NCBI GenBank assembly: GCA_039090855.1
Contig: CM077022.1
Location: 72,688,971-72,752,970 of the forward strand
Length of the DNA: 64,000 nt
Reading direction: 5' to 3'
Origin: Macrothele yani
Taxonomy: Eukaryota > Arthropoda > Arachnida > Araneae > Macrothelidae
Below are positions 44,986 to 57,215 of the stretch, in pieces. The stretch's first letter is position 1. The number at the start of each line of letters is the position of its first letter. Position numbers and translations under genes: made by a program. The notes under the pieces were generated by a model. The model was given only the letters and a program-made list of their open reading frames with translations. It was not told the DNA's origin and made no database searches.

Positions 44986-45971
44986 TTTGATTCAAGTACA
45001 TCACAAAAGCTTAATTTTGATTTTTTTTTCTTAAGTTTCATAATAAATGTTAGACTACTTACAAAAAGAAATTTCATCTGCACTATGACAATAACCATAA
45101 GAGATGCAGGAACTGGGGAGGCTTAGAATTTCATACCCTACTGCCTAGAAAAATGCTCAGGACATTCCAAATATTTCCATGAAAAGAAAACAGATTTCTC
45201 TATCTCATATCTCCTTATCACACACAAAAAAATTCACACCAGTTTTACATGATTAGTAAATGCTATTTCATATTTTGAACAGGCTCAAATCCCGACTCAG
45301 TGAAGTCACCTGTCATTACACAGACTTTAATTCAAGATTAGTTAGGATATCCTAGGTTCAACTACATGATTATAATACCAAAATTTTCTGTAAAGTTTCT
45401 ATTGGATTTTGCAGTTCTACCAGCATAATACAAAGCACCAGTATTTTCAAAGCATGGTATGCCTGTAACAAGTTCTACAAGAGTGCTTATCAAACTATAT
45501 TGCCTATATGTCCAATATTAACAGACTCTGGCTGGCCCACGAGAATAAACATTTACAACCACACCTTTAAAATCAAGTGCTTGAAACTAGTTTTGATTCA
45601 ATTTTATGCACTTTTAGCAGCTGAATAAGATTCACTCTTCACATATTGCACTACATTCAGTATACAACCTTGCACCTTCACAGTACAAAATACCAAAACT
45701 CACTGTTTAAAAAAAAAACATCTAGGGAATTAAACACTGATTTTGAAAAAACTTCATATGAACAATGTTTGCAATGCCATAGGCATATACCTGGTATTAT
45801 GTATTATATGTGGTGCCTCATACTTTCAATAATACACACAAGCATAGAATTTTGTATGAGTTACAAAGCTCTTACCCACTAAACAGTACTGAGTTTGACA
45901 AAACAAAAAATTATCAAAGTACAGAACAGAGTTACTTCAAGATGAAACTTATGTGCAAGTTCACTACATAC

Positions 45972-45975
<4 letters not shown>
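44986..45975. other. no gene seen
   Basis: AT-rich; nothing recognised. Confidence 0.6.
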
Positions 45976-46040
<65 letters not shown>

Positions 46041-46070
46041 GTGTGTGTATGTGTGTGTATATATATATAT
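45976..46070. repeat. (TC)n then (TG)n(TA)n microsatellite
   Basis: 31 TC repeats to 46038, then TG and TA repeats up to the hAT end at 46071. Confidence 0.97.
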
Positions 46071-47699
46071 AGGGCTTGAAAAATACCATGCCCGAGATGC
46101 CCTGGGTACGTAAATTATTGGCCAGGGCAAGTAAAAATGAAATCTAGTTGCCTGCCCGGTTGGGCAACTAGATTTAAAGAAAAAAAAAAAAAAGTTTGGA
46201 ATGGAGAATTTTCTACTCTAGAAAAAAAGACTGTCGTCACGTGTTTTTCATTTTACTGCAAATCACCAGATGTTGTATTATTGTTATGGAATGAGTGCCA
46301 AGGCCAGGAGAATAGCACTACTTCAAATATATTATGCCCTACGTCCAGAAATTTGGGCCATATGTAGTTTTTCTTCATATGTTGTTTACAGTTAACGACG
46401 GGATGCATGCCTCGGATGAAACTATAATAGCCTCCGGTGTTCAGTGACAAAATGCATAAACTGCCATGAAACAGGAGGACGCAGACTGATGGGCAAAAAA
46501 GCTGTGCTTTATGTATGGGGAAGGAGCACCTTTGGGAGGGAGTGACAACAGAATATTTATTTCACAGCCCCAGGTGGGATTGGGTCTCTGATATAACTTG
46601 CATGAGTGAGGGAGGGGAAAGTGGAAGCTTCTGCACGCACACACATGAACTGACAGCGGCACTACTGAAACAAAGGCTAAGTTTTGTTTAAGAATGAGCC
46701 TGCATGCTTAGCCGAAAAAAAGAGCAAAAATTGCTGACGCCGATAACTTAAGTTTGTCTGAGAGAACAAGTAGTTCATGTTACCAGAGGATATAAGTTGT
46801 ATTTAGTAACGGATATACAATGTTTTTTTTTGGAAAAAAATCCAGCAATGAGAGTACATCTCATAGTAAGCAATTATGTAAAATTCCCGATCTGTCAGCG
46901 GTTGTTACAAATTTGTCTTCCGCATTGTTGAGTGATGTAATTTCAGAATCGGAATCTACATCGTTGACAAAACTGAAGCTTATGCAAGCAGACTACGATA
47001 AAGTGTACGAAAAAAAAATGCTGTCATACAGTTCAGGAATCTTGGATAAAAACATTTAATTGGCTAAAGTCAAATGACGACAAGACTTATGTGGTGCACT
47101 GTTTGCCAAAACCATCCTAAAATTGCCGATACCACCAGCAATTTTTTGAAGGAATGTGGGGTGTCAGATGATAATATAGATTAATAACTATAAGTGCACA
47201 CAACAATAGTCGAAAACATAAGGATTGCCTTTGTTTCTAAACAACATTCCTTGGGATATTTTATGATGCAAAATCACTTCTGTTTGCACAAAAGAAAAAG
47301 GTAAATAATTTTTACATTCAAAATTGTTGTTGAAAACTACTTAAATTGCTGTACAGTTACCTATGATTATTTAATTTTTTTTGCAAAACACAGAACGTAT
47401 ATTAAAAATTCTTGAACATGGCATCATCACTAAATTTCTCAAATGCCACCGATTACCTTTCTTAAAACTTGAGATATATGATTTTGTGCACTTTGAATAC
47501 AGACACTTTAAAATGGTGATGCAAAAGTTGTATAAAAAGTTTGTCATAATTTTTAACTTTAAAAAAAATGAGGCTTCTGTTTTGTTATCTTAAAAGATAA
47601 ATTTTTTCTGGGTATGTAGATTTTACTTCTGGGTAAGTAAACATTTTCTGCACACACCCCAGCTGGGCATGTAACTTTTCAGATATTTTTCAAGCCCTG
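46071..47699 (+). mobile_element. hAT-like element in a microsatellite
   Basis: The left end AGGGCTTGAAAAAT and right end ATTTTTCAAGCCCTG are inverse. TG/TA repeats flank both sides, consistent with insertion into one microsatellite, which hides the target duplication. A 13-bp hairpin (AAATCTAGTTGCC, 46140 and 46163) lies just inside the left end. Confidence 0.78.
46820..47160 (+). pseudogene. hAT-type protein N-terminal remnant
   Basis: An 80-codon frame (FFGKKSSNESTSHSKQ at its start, stop at 47059) is followed in other frames by ALTWLK and WCTVCQNHPKIADTTSNFLKEC, a Cys-containing segment like the TTF/BED-type zinc finger of KIAA1586- or ZNF862-like hAT proteins (from memory). The catalytic part is absent. 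Confidence 0.5.
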
Positions 47700-47728
47700 T
47701 GTGTATATATATATATATATATATATAC

Positions 47729-49776
47729 TTAAGAGCAAAACTGAAGACTAAGGAAAAAATTTTAGAATTTAAAACGAAGGGTGCAAAATAACCTGAAAAT
47801 CAAAACGCGCAACGCAGCAGTTTTGAAAATTCAGAATTCACATTCTATAAAGAAGATACCTAAGCAAAAAAAATACATATATAATTTTGACTCACACCTA
47901 ATACAACATAGAAAAGGTTATGTATCTACCTGTGTGAGTAAAAGGAGAAAAGATAAAAAAATAAAATAAAACAACTGAATGTAGAAGGTGTCGAGAATAC
48001 TGAGCCTTGGCTTTATCAAGGACCAGCAAAAATTCTGCATTTTCTCACTTCCACAAAGACCTAGTTGGAAATGGGTTTCTGCAAGGCCATAGATGCAAGT
48101 AACATTCCCACCTAAAATAGTTTAAAAAATATATATATAAGTCATGTCCTCCGTAGAGTAGCATGACCTAGCACTAGTTAACAATTTCGCTTGCATCCAT
48201 TAACCTTCATGGCCCGACCCATGCTCTTCACCTGTTACTATTAAACAGAGAGAAGAAGATTAAAGAGAACTCAAGCTGTGAGAGTGACATAATAAATAGA
48301 AATGATTTTCAGCTATAACAAAATTCCAAGTTCGTTTGAGAGAGAAATTAAACCTGGAAAACAAATTTTACATTGCAATTAAAAAGGAAATGTTAATTTA
48401 TAACGAACAGATTTTTGAAAGAAAACTTGAGTCTAAAACCCCCTACTCTACAACTTATGACAGCACGAAAACGAGAATAAGTTAAAGATAATAATTAACT
48501 AAAGAAAACTTTGTGAAAGTTATATACCTTAAACAGTTAGTTGCAATATGTACAAAGTATTTCAGCAGTGCTTTAAGTGCATAATTAATTAGTTATTAAG
48601 AACTTAACTACTTTGAAAAAACAGCGCATAGAAAAGGAACAAGCTTAGCCATCTTCTGTTCCTAGGTACCACAAAAGACGCTCAAAGTTACAAAGAAAAG
48701 TAAGAGTTAAAACCCGCATAAATGTTAACAGACAAACCAATGCTTAAAAGCTGAAAAGCTAAAAAACGACAGAGAAAAGGTACATGAAGTACAAACATTG
48801 AACTTATATAACCTAGAACCCAAAAACAAGGAAGAGAGCTTACCTCTTGTGTTACAAAAACTTTTCTCCTCACAAGAGGAGAACATGGCTGACCTCTTCC
48901 GCCACTCCCTAGACGCTGGGGGGCAGTGAGGGTGGGGCTGATGGCCTCCTCATACAGCAAGAAACCAACGCGCGGAGATTTTAACCAGAGAAAAAAATAT
49001 ATAAACTTAAGACTGTGGATCTGTATGATCAGAATTAACTCTCCAGAATACATGAGAAATATTATAAAATACACGAGCAGTTTATTTAATAATCTTTGCA
49101 TGTATTAAATCACCTTAGTGAGCTTCTATAGATTAATCAGAATCTTATTAATTTTAATGTTGGTTTTACTATTTTTAGTATAGCTATCCTAGTGATGAAT
49201 AACTAGTTTTCTTTTTTATTTGTTTTTATTTTCTTTTATAAACAGATTTTTAAGCTTTTTTTGTGATTTTGTTTATATTATTTAATTTTTTTGTTTTAAT
49301 AGGTCCGTCATATCCATAGCACTAAGGTTCCTTTAGGTAGTTAATAGGCATCCTCTAGCCAACTTCCTTACGGCTTTGATTGGTCAGAATCATATTATTA
49401 ACTGTGTAGAAAATTAAAGCAGATCTGCCAACCTTACTCTATTATTCAGAATAATTTTTCTTAAAGTTCTTTTGATGAAAGAAGAAGGAATTTCGTTCTC
49501 TAGAAAACTTTCTAATAGTATATTAATGTGGTAATTGAAGTCCAAATTGTTGCTGCAAATTCTTGAAATTCTTAGGACCTGAGAAATTAGTACATTGTAT
49601 TACTTTGGTTGAAATGTTATTATATATGTATTTTTTTGCTTAGGTATCTTTATAGAATGTGAATTCTGAATTTTCAAAACTGCTGCGTTGCGCGTTTTGA
49701 TTTTCAGGTTATTTTGCACCCTTCGTTTTAAATTCTAAAATTTTTTCCTTAGTCTTCAGTTTTGCTCTTAAGTATA
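47729..49776. mobile_element. 2.05 kb element with about 160-bp inverted ends
   Basis: Arm 47729-47886 and arm 49617-49776 are nearly identical when inverted, including CTTAAGAGCAAAACTGAAGA and CAAAACGCGCAACGCAGCAG. TA repeats flank both ends. The interior has no recognised transposase. A GC-rich patch at 48870-48985 contains a promoter-like arrangement on the minus strand. Confidence 0.85.
48844..49010 (-). promoter_or_regulatory. possible promoter and first exon
   Basis: On the minus strand: TATATA around 49001-49006, then a GC-rich 100 bp, GCCATG at 48884-48889, 14 open codons (MFSSCEEKSFCNTR) and a strong donor AG/GTAAGC at 48843. The arrangement fits a TATA promoter with a short first coding exon. 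It is called from sequence motifs alone. Confidence 0.25.
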
Positions 49777-49789
49777 TATATATATATAT

Positions 49790-50947
49790 TGTTCTAATTC
49801 TAAATACAGGTAACATTACCAGAGTTGCTACAAAATATGGTGGCTCTTCAGTATGCACAAGATTTAATACACATACCATAACTTCTACAAGATCAATCAC
49901 TTCACAGCCTTGAAACCACATGGTGCCAAAAGCTTTTAACTATGTAATTACGGGATAACATATGAAATTTAAAAAATAATAATGAATTGAATGTGAAAGC
50001 ATCTTTGAAAATCACTGATAGAAAATATTTTTGTAATGAAATCATATACACACATCTACTCCCTCACAGGGTACTGACACTAACATGTGAGAGAGAGAGA
50101 ATATGTTACAGAAAGTCTCATATATGGAAAATATTTCCATAAAATTTGCGTACAGTGAATTTTTTTAAACTTTTCATTTGATTACAGAAGCAGTAAATGA
50201 AAATTAAAGACTGCAAATAAATGGAAAGGAATAAAACTAAAGCAGTTCCTGTCTAAAGTCTCTGCATACTGAGATGTAAGATTAAATAAATTTTCTATGA
50301 TTTTAACAATTAATCACTACAGTATGTCTTCAAAAACCGTTTTACCTGAAGTGCATATATTTATACATGGAAATTGAGCACTGCAAAATCGAAATTTCTT
50401 TCAATACAACAATATCATGATTTAATCCAACTGCAAGGGTGCCACCACACTAACATCTTAGCATTTCAAATCAAAACTGTTATATCATTCAAAAACAATC
50501 ATGCTTCTAAAAAGCACACTGAGTTACTTTTATCATCAAAATATTTAAAAAAATATATATAATCAGTATACACAAATAAATTTATAATTCACTTAGCATG
50601 TCTAATTAGAAATGAAAAAATCACTGTCAAATGTGATTAAAAACAACCTATACTATTAAAGAGATGGAATATCTGTTGCTCACAATAAACCTAAACAAAA
50701 TCATTGACAGCAATTCATTTTAAAATTTGGCATGAAATACTAGATATATAAAAATAAATGAAAATCAAATTTCACCAATAAATCTATACTTTTAACAGTT
50801 ATTTTTTTTAAGTTTTTGCGTGGAACAGCTATTGGACAGAATAACCCTAAGAAAAAGAATTAAATTGTATGCACAGAACATTAATAACAAATCATGAATA
50901 ATTAGTAGTTTTGAACTAGATAGCATCCCATCTCACTTTTCTTTCAA
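49790..50947. other. AT-rich DNA downstream of Arp2
   Basis: Presumed 3' UTR and flank of Arp2 (minus strand). No domain, and no convincing poly(A) signal picked out. Confidence 0.45.
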
Positions 50948-51038
50948 ACTTACCTTGTAAAAATGAGCAAAGCAGAGGTTCAGCAATGTTTACCATGGTC
51001 CCTTCTGTAAAAATAACTACTTAACGAGAACAGAAAAA

Positions 51039-51209
51039 TTAACTTGCTCGCACACATAATTTTTCTATAACTTTTAGTCCTTTTTCTTCATACTCTTCTC
51101 GAGATAGCCAGAAAGTTTCACTGTCTTTCATAACTTCTGCTAGAACAGCTCCACCTATGAACACCATATCCTTTCTCCTAGGGGGATCTTCTATCCTAAT
51201 TTTAAATTT
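51039..51209 (-). CDS. Arp2: actin-related protein 2 (Arp2), last coding exon
   Basis: Arp2 is the ATP-binding actin-like subunit of the seven-protein Arp2/3 complex, which nucleates branched actin filaments in the cytoplasm. From the acceptor (pyrimidine tract, GTGCAG at 51210-51215) 56 codons run [20 protein letters not shown] through [20 protein letters not shown] to [10 protein letters not shown] and TAA. Length and order correspond exactly to the last 56 residues of animal Arp2 (positions 339-394 of a 394-residue protein), with conservative differences except the very end. It is phase 0 and joins the exon at 57818-58096. No damage seen. Confidence 0.96.
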   Translation of the reverse strand, partial: KFKIRIEDPPRRKDMVFIGGAVLAEVMKDSETFWLSREEYEEKGLKVIEKLCVRAS

Positions 51210-51494
51210 CTGCACAAGGAGGAAAAAATATATGAGATAAGTAAAAAAAAAACAGCATAGGCTTTTTTTAAAGTTGTTGCAACAATTGCTGGAAATTGAT
51301 ACACATTTTTACAGACTAAAAGCTAAACATACCAAAACAAACACTGAAAGTTTAATTTATTTATTATATGCACCACACTCATTCACAAACTTGCCCTATC
51401 CAATGGCCAGCTGAAAAACCCTGCAGACCATAAACAGGTCAGATACCAACCTGCTGTATAGCGTACTTGCAACCGTGATGATGGGAAACGTAAC

Positions 51495-51605
51495 TTAGAT
51501 CACAGGAAGATCGTCAATGTAAAGAAGATGGGGTGCTCCATCTCTGCAGCTGCAGAAGATCTGGGACTGCTGAAAGCGACTGTTGCATGTATGTACCAGG
51601 ACTAC
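51495..51605 (+). pseudogene. Tc1-type helix-turn-helix scrap
   Basis: HRKIVNVKKMGCSISAAAED then LGLLKATVACMYQDYIQG resembles the first DNA-binding region of Tc1 transposases. Nothing else of the gene remains. Confidence 0.4.
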
Positions 51606-52438
51606 ATCCAAGGCAGATATTCAGCTGGTATGCACTGGTGTAGCCATTCCAGTCGTTAAAATATTTAGATACTTCCGTACCAGTTGTTAAACAGAATAAT
51701 AACAATAACCAGTGAAATGAACTAATATAAATTCATAGCATTGCTTGCTCTTACAACTTAGTTGAGTGTCACTATTTGTGTATTGGCAGTTGGAAGCAGG
51801 TTGTGTTGTGCTTCCTTAAGGGGAATCACCAGGTTATCATTAAACTCCAATTATGCAATTTCCACCGCTTCTAAACAGTTTAAGTTTTACTTTGGTCTCA
51901 TCGTTGGTGTTTTCATTCTTGGAGTGTTCTTCCAAATTGGTTCCGCTTGACTCTTACAATGCAATATAAGATATTTTAGCCTTAATGCTTTCCAAGCCCA
52001 TATGTCATTTCTTGCGGAGGCATGGCCACTCATACTGCTGACTGGCCGGGGCCTTGTTTACTAGATGGGCTGAAATCATTCTGTGTGTATTAGAATTTAA
52101 TGTAATTTTTCGTACATCTTAAAAAGTCTTTTGAAAATTCTCATTTTCTGAATCTACACCACTCATGTCAAACATGTTGTTTTCTTCGTTCTAAACAAAC
52201 CATTTTAAGCATGTCATTTTCCTGGTTCTAAACAAGACATTTCAAAGATGTCATTCTACCATTTATAGAAAGAGGTTTTCTGTTTGTATAATGATACGTA
52301 CTTTTTTTGTGTTATGATGGGTACTTGTGGCCATTGAAAAAATTATTATGATCAGGTGTGGTGTGCGAGAACAAAATAATTTAACACCTGTTCCACACTC
52401 ACTGTCACCTTCACAACAAGAACATGTTTAACATATCA
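51606..52438. other. Arp2 intron, nothing recognised
   Basis: AT-rich intronic DNA. A 62-codon frame at 51762-51950 is not recognised. Confidence 0.5.
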
Positions 52439-53345
52439 CTAAGCTGTTCTCTGAGATTCAAAGGTTAGCTCCAAAAAGAAATACAAACTACCAGATATTT
52501 TTACGTACTGTTGTCGTATCAAACTTCTCCATTTACAGCGATCTTGACAAACAACTTGGGCTTCACTGATATCCATTACACGCCGTACACAAGATCTTTC
52601 ATACTTCATACTCATAATCTTTTTTTCATGCAGACACTCCTGAATCTGATCCACACATCTCTTCCTTGGCCTTCCTCTGCCTTTCCTTCCTGTCAGTTGG
52701 GCTAAAAAGATTTTCTTAGTAAGCATCTCATCATTCATTCTTTCAACATGGCCAAACCACCAAAGCATATTAGTCTCCACCTTGCTAACAACATTTTGCT
52801 TCACATCACACAACTGCAACACATCTTCATTCCTCACACAATCAGACTGTGTCTTGCCACAAACCCCACGTAAGTAACACATTTCTCCAGCACACAAACG
52901 ACACCTATGTTTCTTCTGCAGTACCCAAGTTTCACTGCCATACATCAGAGTAGGAACAATTACACTTTCATACACAGCCATGCGGGACTCTCTAGAGAAC
53001 CCATCATTCCTGTGAAAACCTCCCAGAGTAGCCATGACTTTCAAAGAAGAATTCACTCGCCTACTGATTTCACCATCCAACTTGTTCTCTCTGTCAAACA
53101 TGCTTCCTAAATACACAAACTCACTCACCTGGTCAATCACAGTGCCATTTATACTTACATTACATTCAGTGCTACCCGTTCCTCTCTCAAACACCATAAC
53201 TTTGGGTTTTCCCTTATTTATACTCAGTTTGAATTTCATGCAAACTTCGTGCATCGGAGACAACATACTCTGTAAATCACTTTTGCTCTCTGCCAACAGG
53301 ACAGTGTCATCAGCATACAGCAATCTGCACACACGGATATCACTA
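52439..53345 (-). pseudogene. LINE ORF2, C-terminal third with YADD
   Basis: A 297-codon frame begins at the RT catalytic motif (RLLYADDTVLL), continues MFDRENKLDGEISRRVN, LMYGSETWVLQKKHR, MLWWFGHVERMN and GRKGRGRPRKRC, and ends in a normal C-terminus. It is open throughout, but the 5' part is missing, so no function is possible. Same family as 23906-26985 and better preserved. Antisense to the window but sense to Arp2. Confidence 0.9.
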
Positions 53346-53709
53346 ACACGTCAAAATAAACTCCCATGTGAAATATAGTCAAAATCTGATGAAAACTTTA
53401 GAAGTTAGGCATTTCTTTTTATTTTGAATGAATATTCACTGAAGGCCTGCATAGTCCACAATCTATCTCTCTCTTGCTGCCGTCTCAAGTGTCACATTTA
53501 AGGGTGCACCTGCTGCGAGCTTTTGAGCATCGCAGAGCGGCCGGCTAAAAAGAAACAATTTATTTTACGAATTAATCCTAACCGAGTTTTTCATCTGCTT
53601 TCATTCAGTGTTCACTTAAAAATATATTTATTTTTTAATTGGTGAACTTGACTTTTTGTCATTATTTTTTGCCAAAAATAGTGTTTTATAGTGTATTTAG
53701 TTAATACTA

Positions 53710-53806
53710 AGTTTAAATTTTATCTAAACTCTCTATAATCCGAAAAATTCTAAAATTCGGAATCAGCAAAGTCCGGACGATTGCGGATTTTTGAGGGTTG
53801 TACTGT
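53710..53806. repeat. pogo/Tigger-like terminal sequence
   Basis: Inverted, the right edge reads CAGTACAACCCTCAAAAATC, with CGGA/TCCG-rich inner sequence and TA beyond, like ends of pogo/Tigger elements (from memory). No partner end or transposase seen nearby. Confidence 0.4.
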
Positions 53807-53929
53807 ATGTAATAGTATTCCCATACCTGCCAACTACTACAGATTTCGTTGTCTGACTACGGAACTATGGACCTCGCTGTCGAAATTACGGATTCTATGA
53901 ATTCTCCTTTTTGTTTTTTTTTGTTTTTA

Positions 53930-54530
53930 ATTTTGCTATTGTTTTATGATATACACGAGTTTCTTAAGCAGATTCGTGGAATTCTGCATTTTTTGTCGTC
54001 ATTTAGACTGTTCACAGGATCAATGTAAAAAAACTGAAGACAATGGGGGGGGGGGGGGGTATTTCGTGTTTCAAAACTTTCGAAAACAGAAGTTAAACGG
54101 AGTAAAAAAATTACCATAATCGTGATTTTTCTCTCCCGAAGTTGCCTTTGTGTCCAGTTTTCTTGTTAAATATGATTTTATTACATAAATGTATGTATTT
54201 CAGCTTGAAACTGTAGGCAACAATTTGCGAAAACGGAGGTTAGATGCTGCAAAAAATTTCCCCGTAATCTTCAGGTATCAGATTTTTCCGCGAAAGCGAG
54301 GAATTCCACCTTTCTCGTTATTATTTTGGTCATTCGCGAGATCAATGCACAAGTGAACATAAATTTTTGGGGGGAAGGGTGATGAGGGGATGTTCGTCAG
54401 AGGATGGAATTCCACCTTTACGAAAATTTCAAAAATGCAAGGTTGACGGAGTTCAGATTTTTTCCGCAATTGTAATTCTTTTTTCTCGCGATGTTGCCTC
54501 GGCCCAGTATTATTGTTAAATAACATTCGT
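53930..54530. repeat. inverted relative of the 44.3 kb tandem pair
   Basis: Two related units (about 53930-54220 and 54230-54530), inverted with respect to 44295-44985. Shared strings include TATTGTTAAATA, CGCGA(G/T)-rich junctions, GAAGTT, GGAATTC and G runs (G14 at 54047). Confidence 0.65.
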
Positions 54531-54540
54531 TATCAGAAGG

Positions 54541-55990
54541 CATAAAAAAGAAAGGAAAGAAAATCATCAATGAAGAAATAGGGAGAGAAAGATATCAGCA
54601 AAAAGAAAAATTAAGCAATGGATGCTGTGCAGCTGCAGAGTCAACAAAACAAACTGACAGTAGTCCGCATTCTTGCTGTGTGTTTTGATTTTCACCCAGT
54701 TAAAACGTTTAGCGTTTTTTCCCTTCTTTGGTCTCATCTTGACATAAACTACAATTTTAGAGGCAGTATGATCATATGGTAAGTGGAGGTTCATGCACTG
54801 TGGGTTCACTTGCTTGGATTTCCTGTCTGTCAAGCGTTGTGGGATTTAGAATGCATCTGAATGATTTTTACTGGTGGCAGTTTTGAACTTAAATCTCACA
54901 ATGTTACCTATTATACCCTTGCCAGGAAAATCAACTTTGTGTTTCGCATGTGTTAGTTTCATTAGTGTCCTTGTTTGTTGTAATGTTTTGTTGTGGCACG
55001 TATTTCTTTTTTACAAAGAGATGCATAGTTTCGTAAAAAAGCGTCCATGCATGCTGCGCAATAATACTGGTTACCACTGACAAGGCTCTTGCCAATGTTG
55101 GCAGGTATGGTATTCTTGTGCATAAGTACTTTTTTTTACACCAGTTCTGATGTTTACAAGATCGGTGAAGATTTTTCTTTTTCGTCTGTTAGGCTGCTTT
55201 TTATCACCTTACTGTCAGAAGGTGATTTAGTTCAAGTTTTGTCTGTTGGTGTTGTTTCTGTAATACTGTTCATCCAGTTCAAATACAGTTTGTGTGGCTT
55301 TTAAAAATACTATTGTCGACAGATGAGAAAATTCAGGGAATTTAATTTGGCAAAATGAGTGGTAACCCCAAATAACTGATAATCTGGATGTTTTTCCTGA
55401 TTTATATCTATGACTTATCATGGTCAGCAAAAAGCAAAGATTTTTTTTCATATTATCTGCCTTTCCAAAGTACTTTTTACTGTAATCAGTGAGCTTTTAA
55501 TAGTACCTCAAGAAAAACATCCCACTTCCTAATTTCTGTGAAAGATAAAGTTTCTATGTTGGAACATAATGCCAATATTCACTTTAACATTTTTCAAACT
55601 CCTTTTTGAAAAATGTGAAACAGATTCACGTTAAAATACATTTTTTTTAACCAAAATACATACTTGTGGTAAAAATAATTGAATCTGATAGTTTCTTAGA
55701 AGTGGTTAAAAACTCCTAAACTGCAAAACAGGCAGCAGCACATTAAAAAAAAAAAAACACGAATGAAACCCATGAAATTTCTTATATGATCATTTTCAGG
55801 AATTCAAATTTCTAGCTCAATTTTCTTAAATCAACTTTTGGTTATATATATCCATTCAGAGGATCAACGGATTTTTTGACATAATTTCATGTGTTGCTGA
55901 ATATTCCAGGAAGCTGGAAAAAACTGATGTAGACATCAGTAGTGTTTTGCACTATGTTACTAAACTAGAGTTGGCTGTTTTAAAATCTGC
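54541..55990. other. Arp2 intron, nothing recognised
   Basis: AT-rich with several hydrophobic short frames (for example 54874-55080) that match nothing known to me. Confidence 0.5.
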
Positions 55991-56640
55991 AGATGAAGGG
56001 GCAAATTGGTGATGAAGGGGCAAATTCAAGGAAGATGCGTTGGAGATGAAGATATAGGACTAGGTTCTATAGAAAATAGCATTGGTTTATTGAAAAGAGT
56101 TGCACAAAAACTTGAAAAAAGGTTAATAATAAAAAAAGGTTTAATAATGTCCAAACATCTGTTTCCTGCAAATATGTGCCCATTCTTTAGATGAGGTGCT
56201 ATTTCCCAAATCTTCTGAAAGCCTAAACAATCATGGTAATGATGCAATAACTGAAATATGCAAAGTTTTAAAGTTTAACCCTGATCGTGCTTTGGAATAG
56301 TGGCTTCAACTCAAGAAGATTCTCGTTAGTGTGAATCCTAACAGAATTTAGTCTATTTCAAATTATTTGTTACACAAATTAGAGAATTCAGACAATCTAA
56401 AGCCTTTTGAAATCATGAGGGATCTAGTAACTGTGCTTTTAACTGTACCGCCATTGAATGCTCGTGTGGAATGTCTTTGGTCAGCAGTTAGAAACACATT
56501 ACGTGAAAGAAGCCTTCTAATGAAAAAGAAGACACTTGAAAGTCGCATTAGGATCAAAACATCAGGAATAAAAATGAATAATTTTAATCCTGAAGATGCG
56601 ATAAAACTATGGTGAGAGGACAGCGTGAAATCTAGCTGAC
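55991..56640 (+). pseudogene. hAT transposase C-terminal remnant
   Basis: The clearest part, 56380-56612, reads LKPFEIMRDLVTVLLTVPPL, NARVECLWSAVRNTLRERS, ESRIRIKTSG and NFNPEDAIKLW, then stop. This is the shape of the hAT dimerisation domain of ZNF862/KIAA1586-like proteins (SNA-ER-FS and EEA--LW positions, from memory). The upstream part has stops and frameshifts. Confidence 0.6.
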
Positions 56641-56904
56641 CAAACTACAAAGATTAATTTATGTATTTTATTACTTCAGTTTCAACTTTTAAGCATACTA
56701 TATTGAAATATGCAAAATAAAACATACTGATATTATAGTAAGCAATTTTATAAAAATAATAGTATGAAATGTACAGTTTGATTTTTTCAAAGTTTGGCCA
56801 CTGATTTTTTTTTTTTTTTTTTTATGGCCACTGACAATTTTGGTCTTGAAGGCCAATGTCAACTAGCAAAATTTCTAAGTCTGAATCTTTACTGTTAACC
56901 AGTC

Positions 56905-57215
56905 AATTACAGAGTCACCACCAAATTTCAACTTCTCAGCAGTTATGCCTTCAATCCTGGAGCTTCACCATTCTGAAGAGATTGTAGAGCTTTGCACACC
57001 TCTTCTCTTGAGATCCCTCCTGTGCTTCCATCCTTCACTGTGACATCATCTGCTTGTGCCTCATAATTACCTTTGTTTTCTTGAGCTAATAACTCACAGA
57101 AGTATTCACCCCATCTTTCACTTAGCTCATCAAACTCATATATCATTTCCCTGATCCCATTATTCACACAACTTTGTTTCCCCTATTTTTCCTGAGTCTC
57201 ATGTACATCTTCAAT
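56905..57215 (-). pseudogene. LINE ORF2, pre-RT piece
   Basis: IREMIYEFDELSERWGEYF, then ADDVTVKDGSTGGISREEVC and KALQSLQNGEAPG, continuing in another frame to GITAEKLKFGGDSVIDWLT. It corresponds to 24200-25330 of the plus-strand copy and breaks off at the start of the RT domain. Confidence 0.85.

Noticed and set aside
45810..46130. Ser/Leu and Arg/Glu repeat frames
   Set aside because: Translations of the TC/TG/TA microsatellite.
48688..49101. 137-residue hydrophobic minus-strand frame inside the long-inverted-repeat element
   Set aside because: Composition follows AT-rich DNA, and the frame crosses the candidate donor and promoter; no known fold.
54874..55304. Hydrophobic short frames as membrane proteins
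   Set aside because: AT-rich intronic sequence yields such frames by chance; no similarity or splice support.
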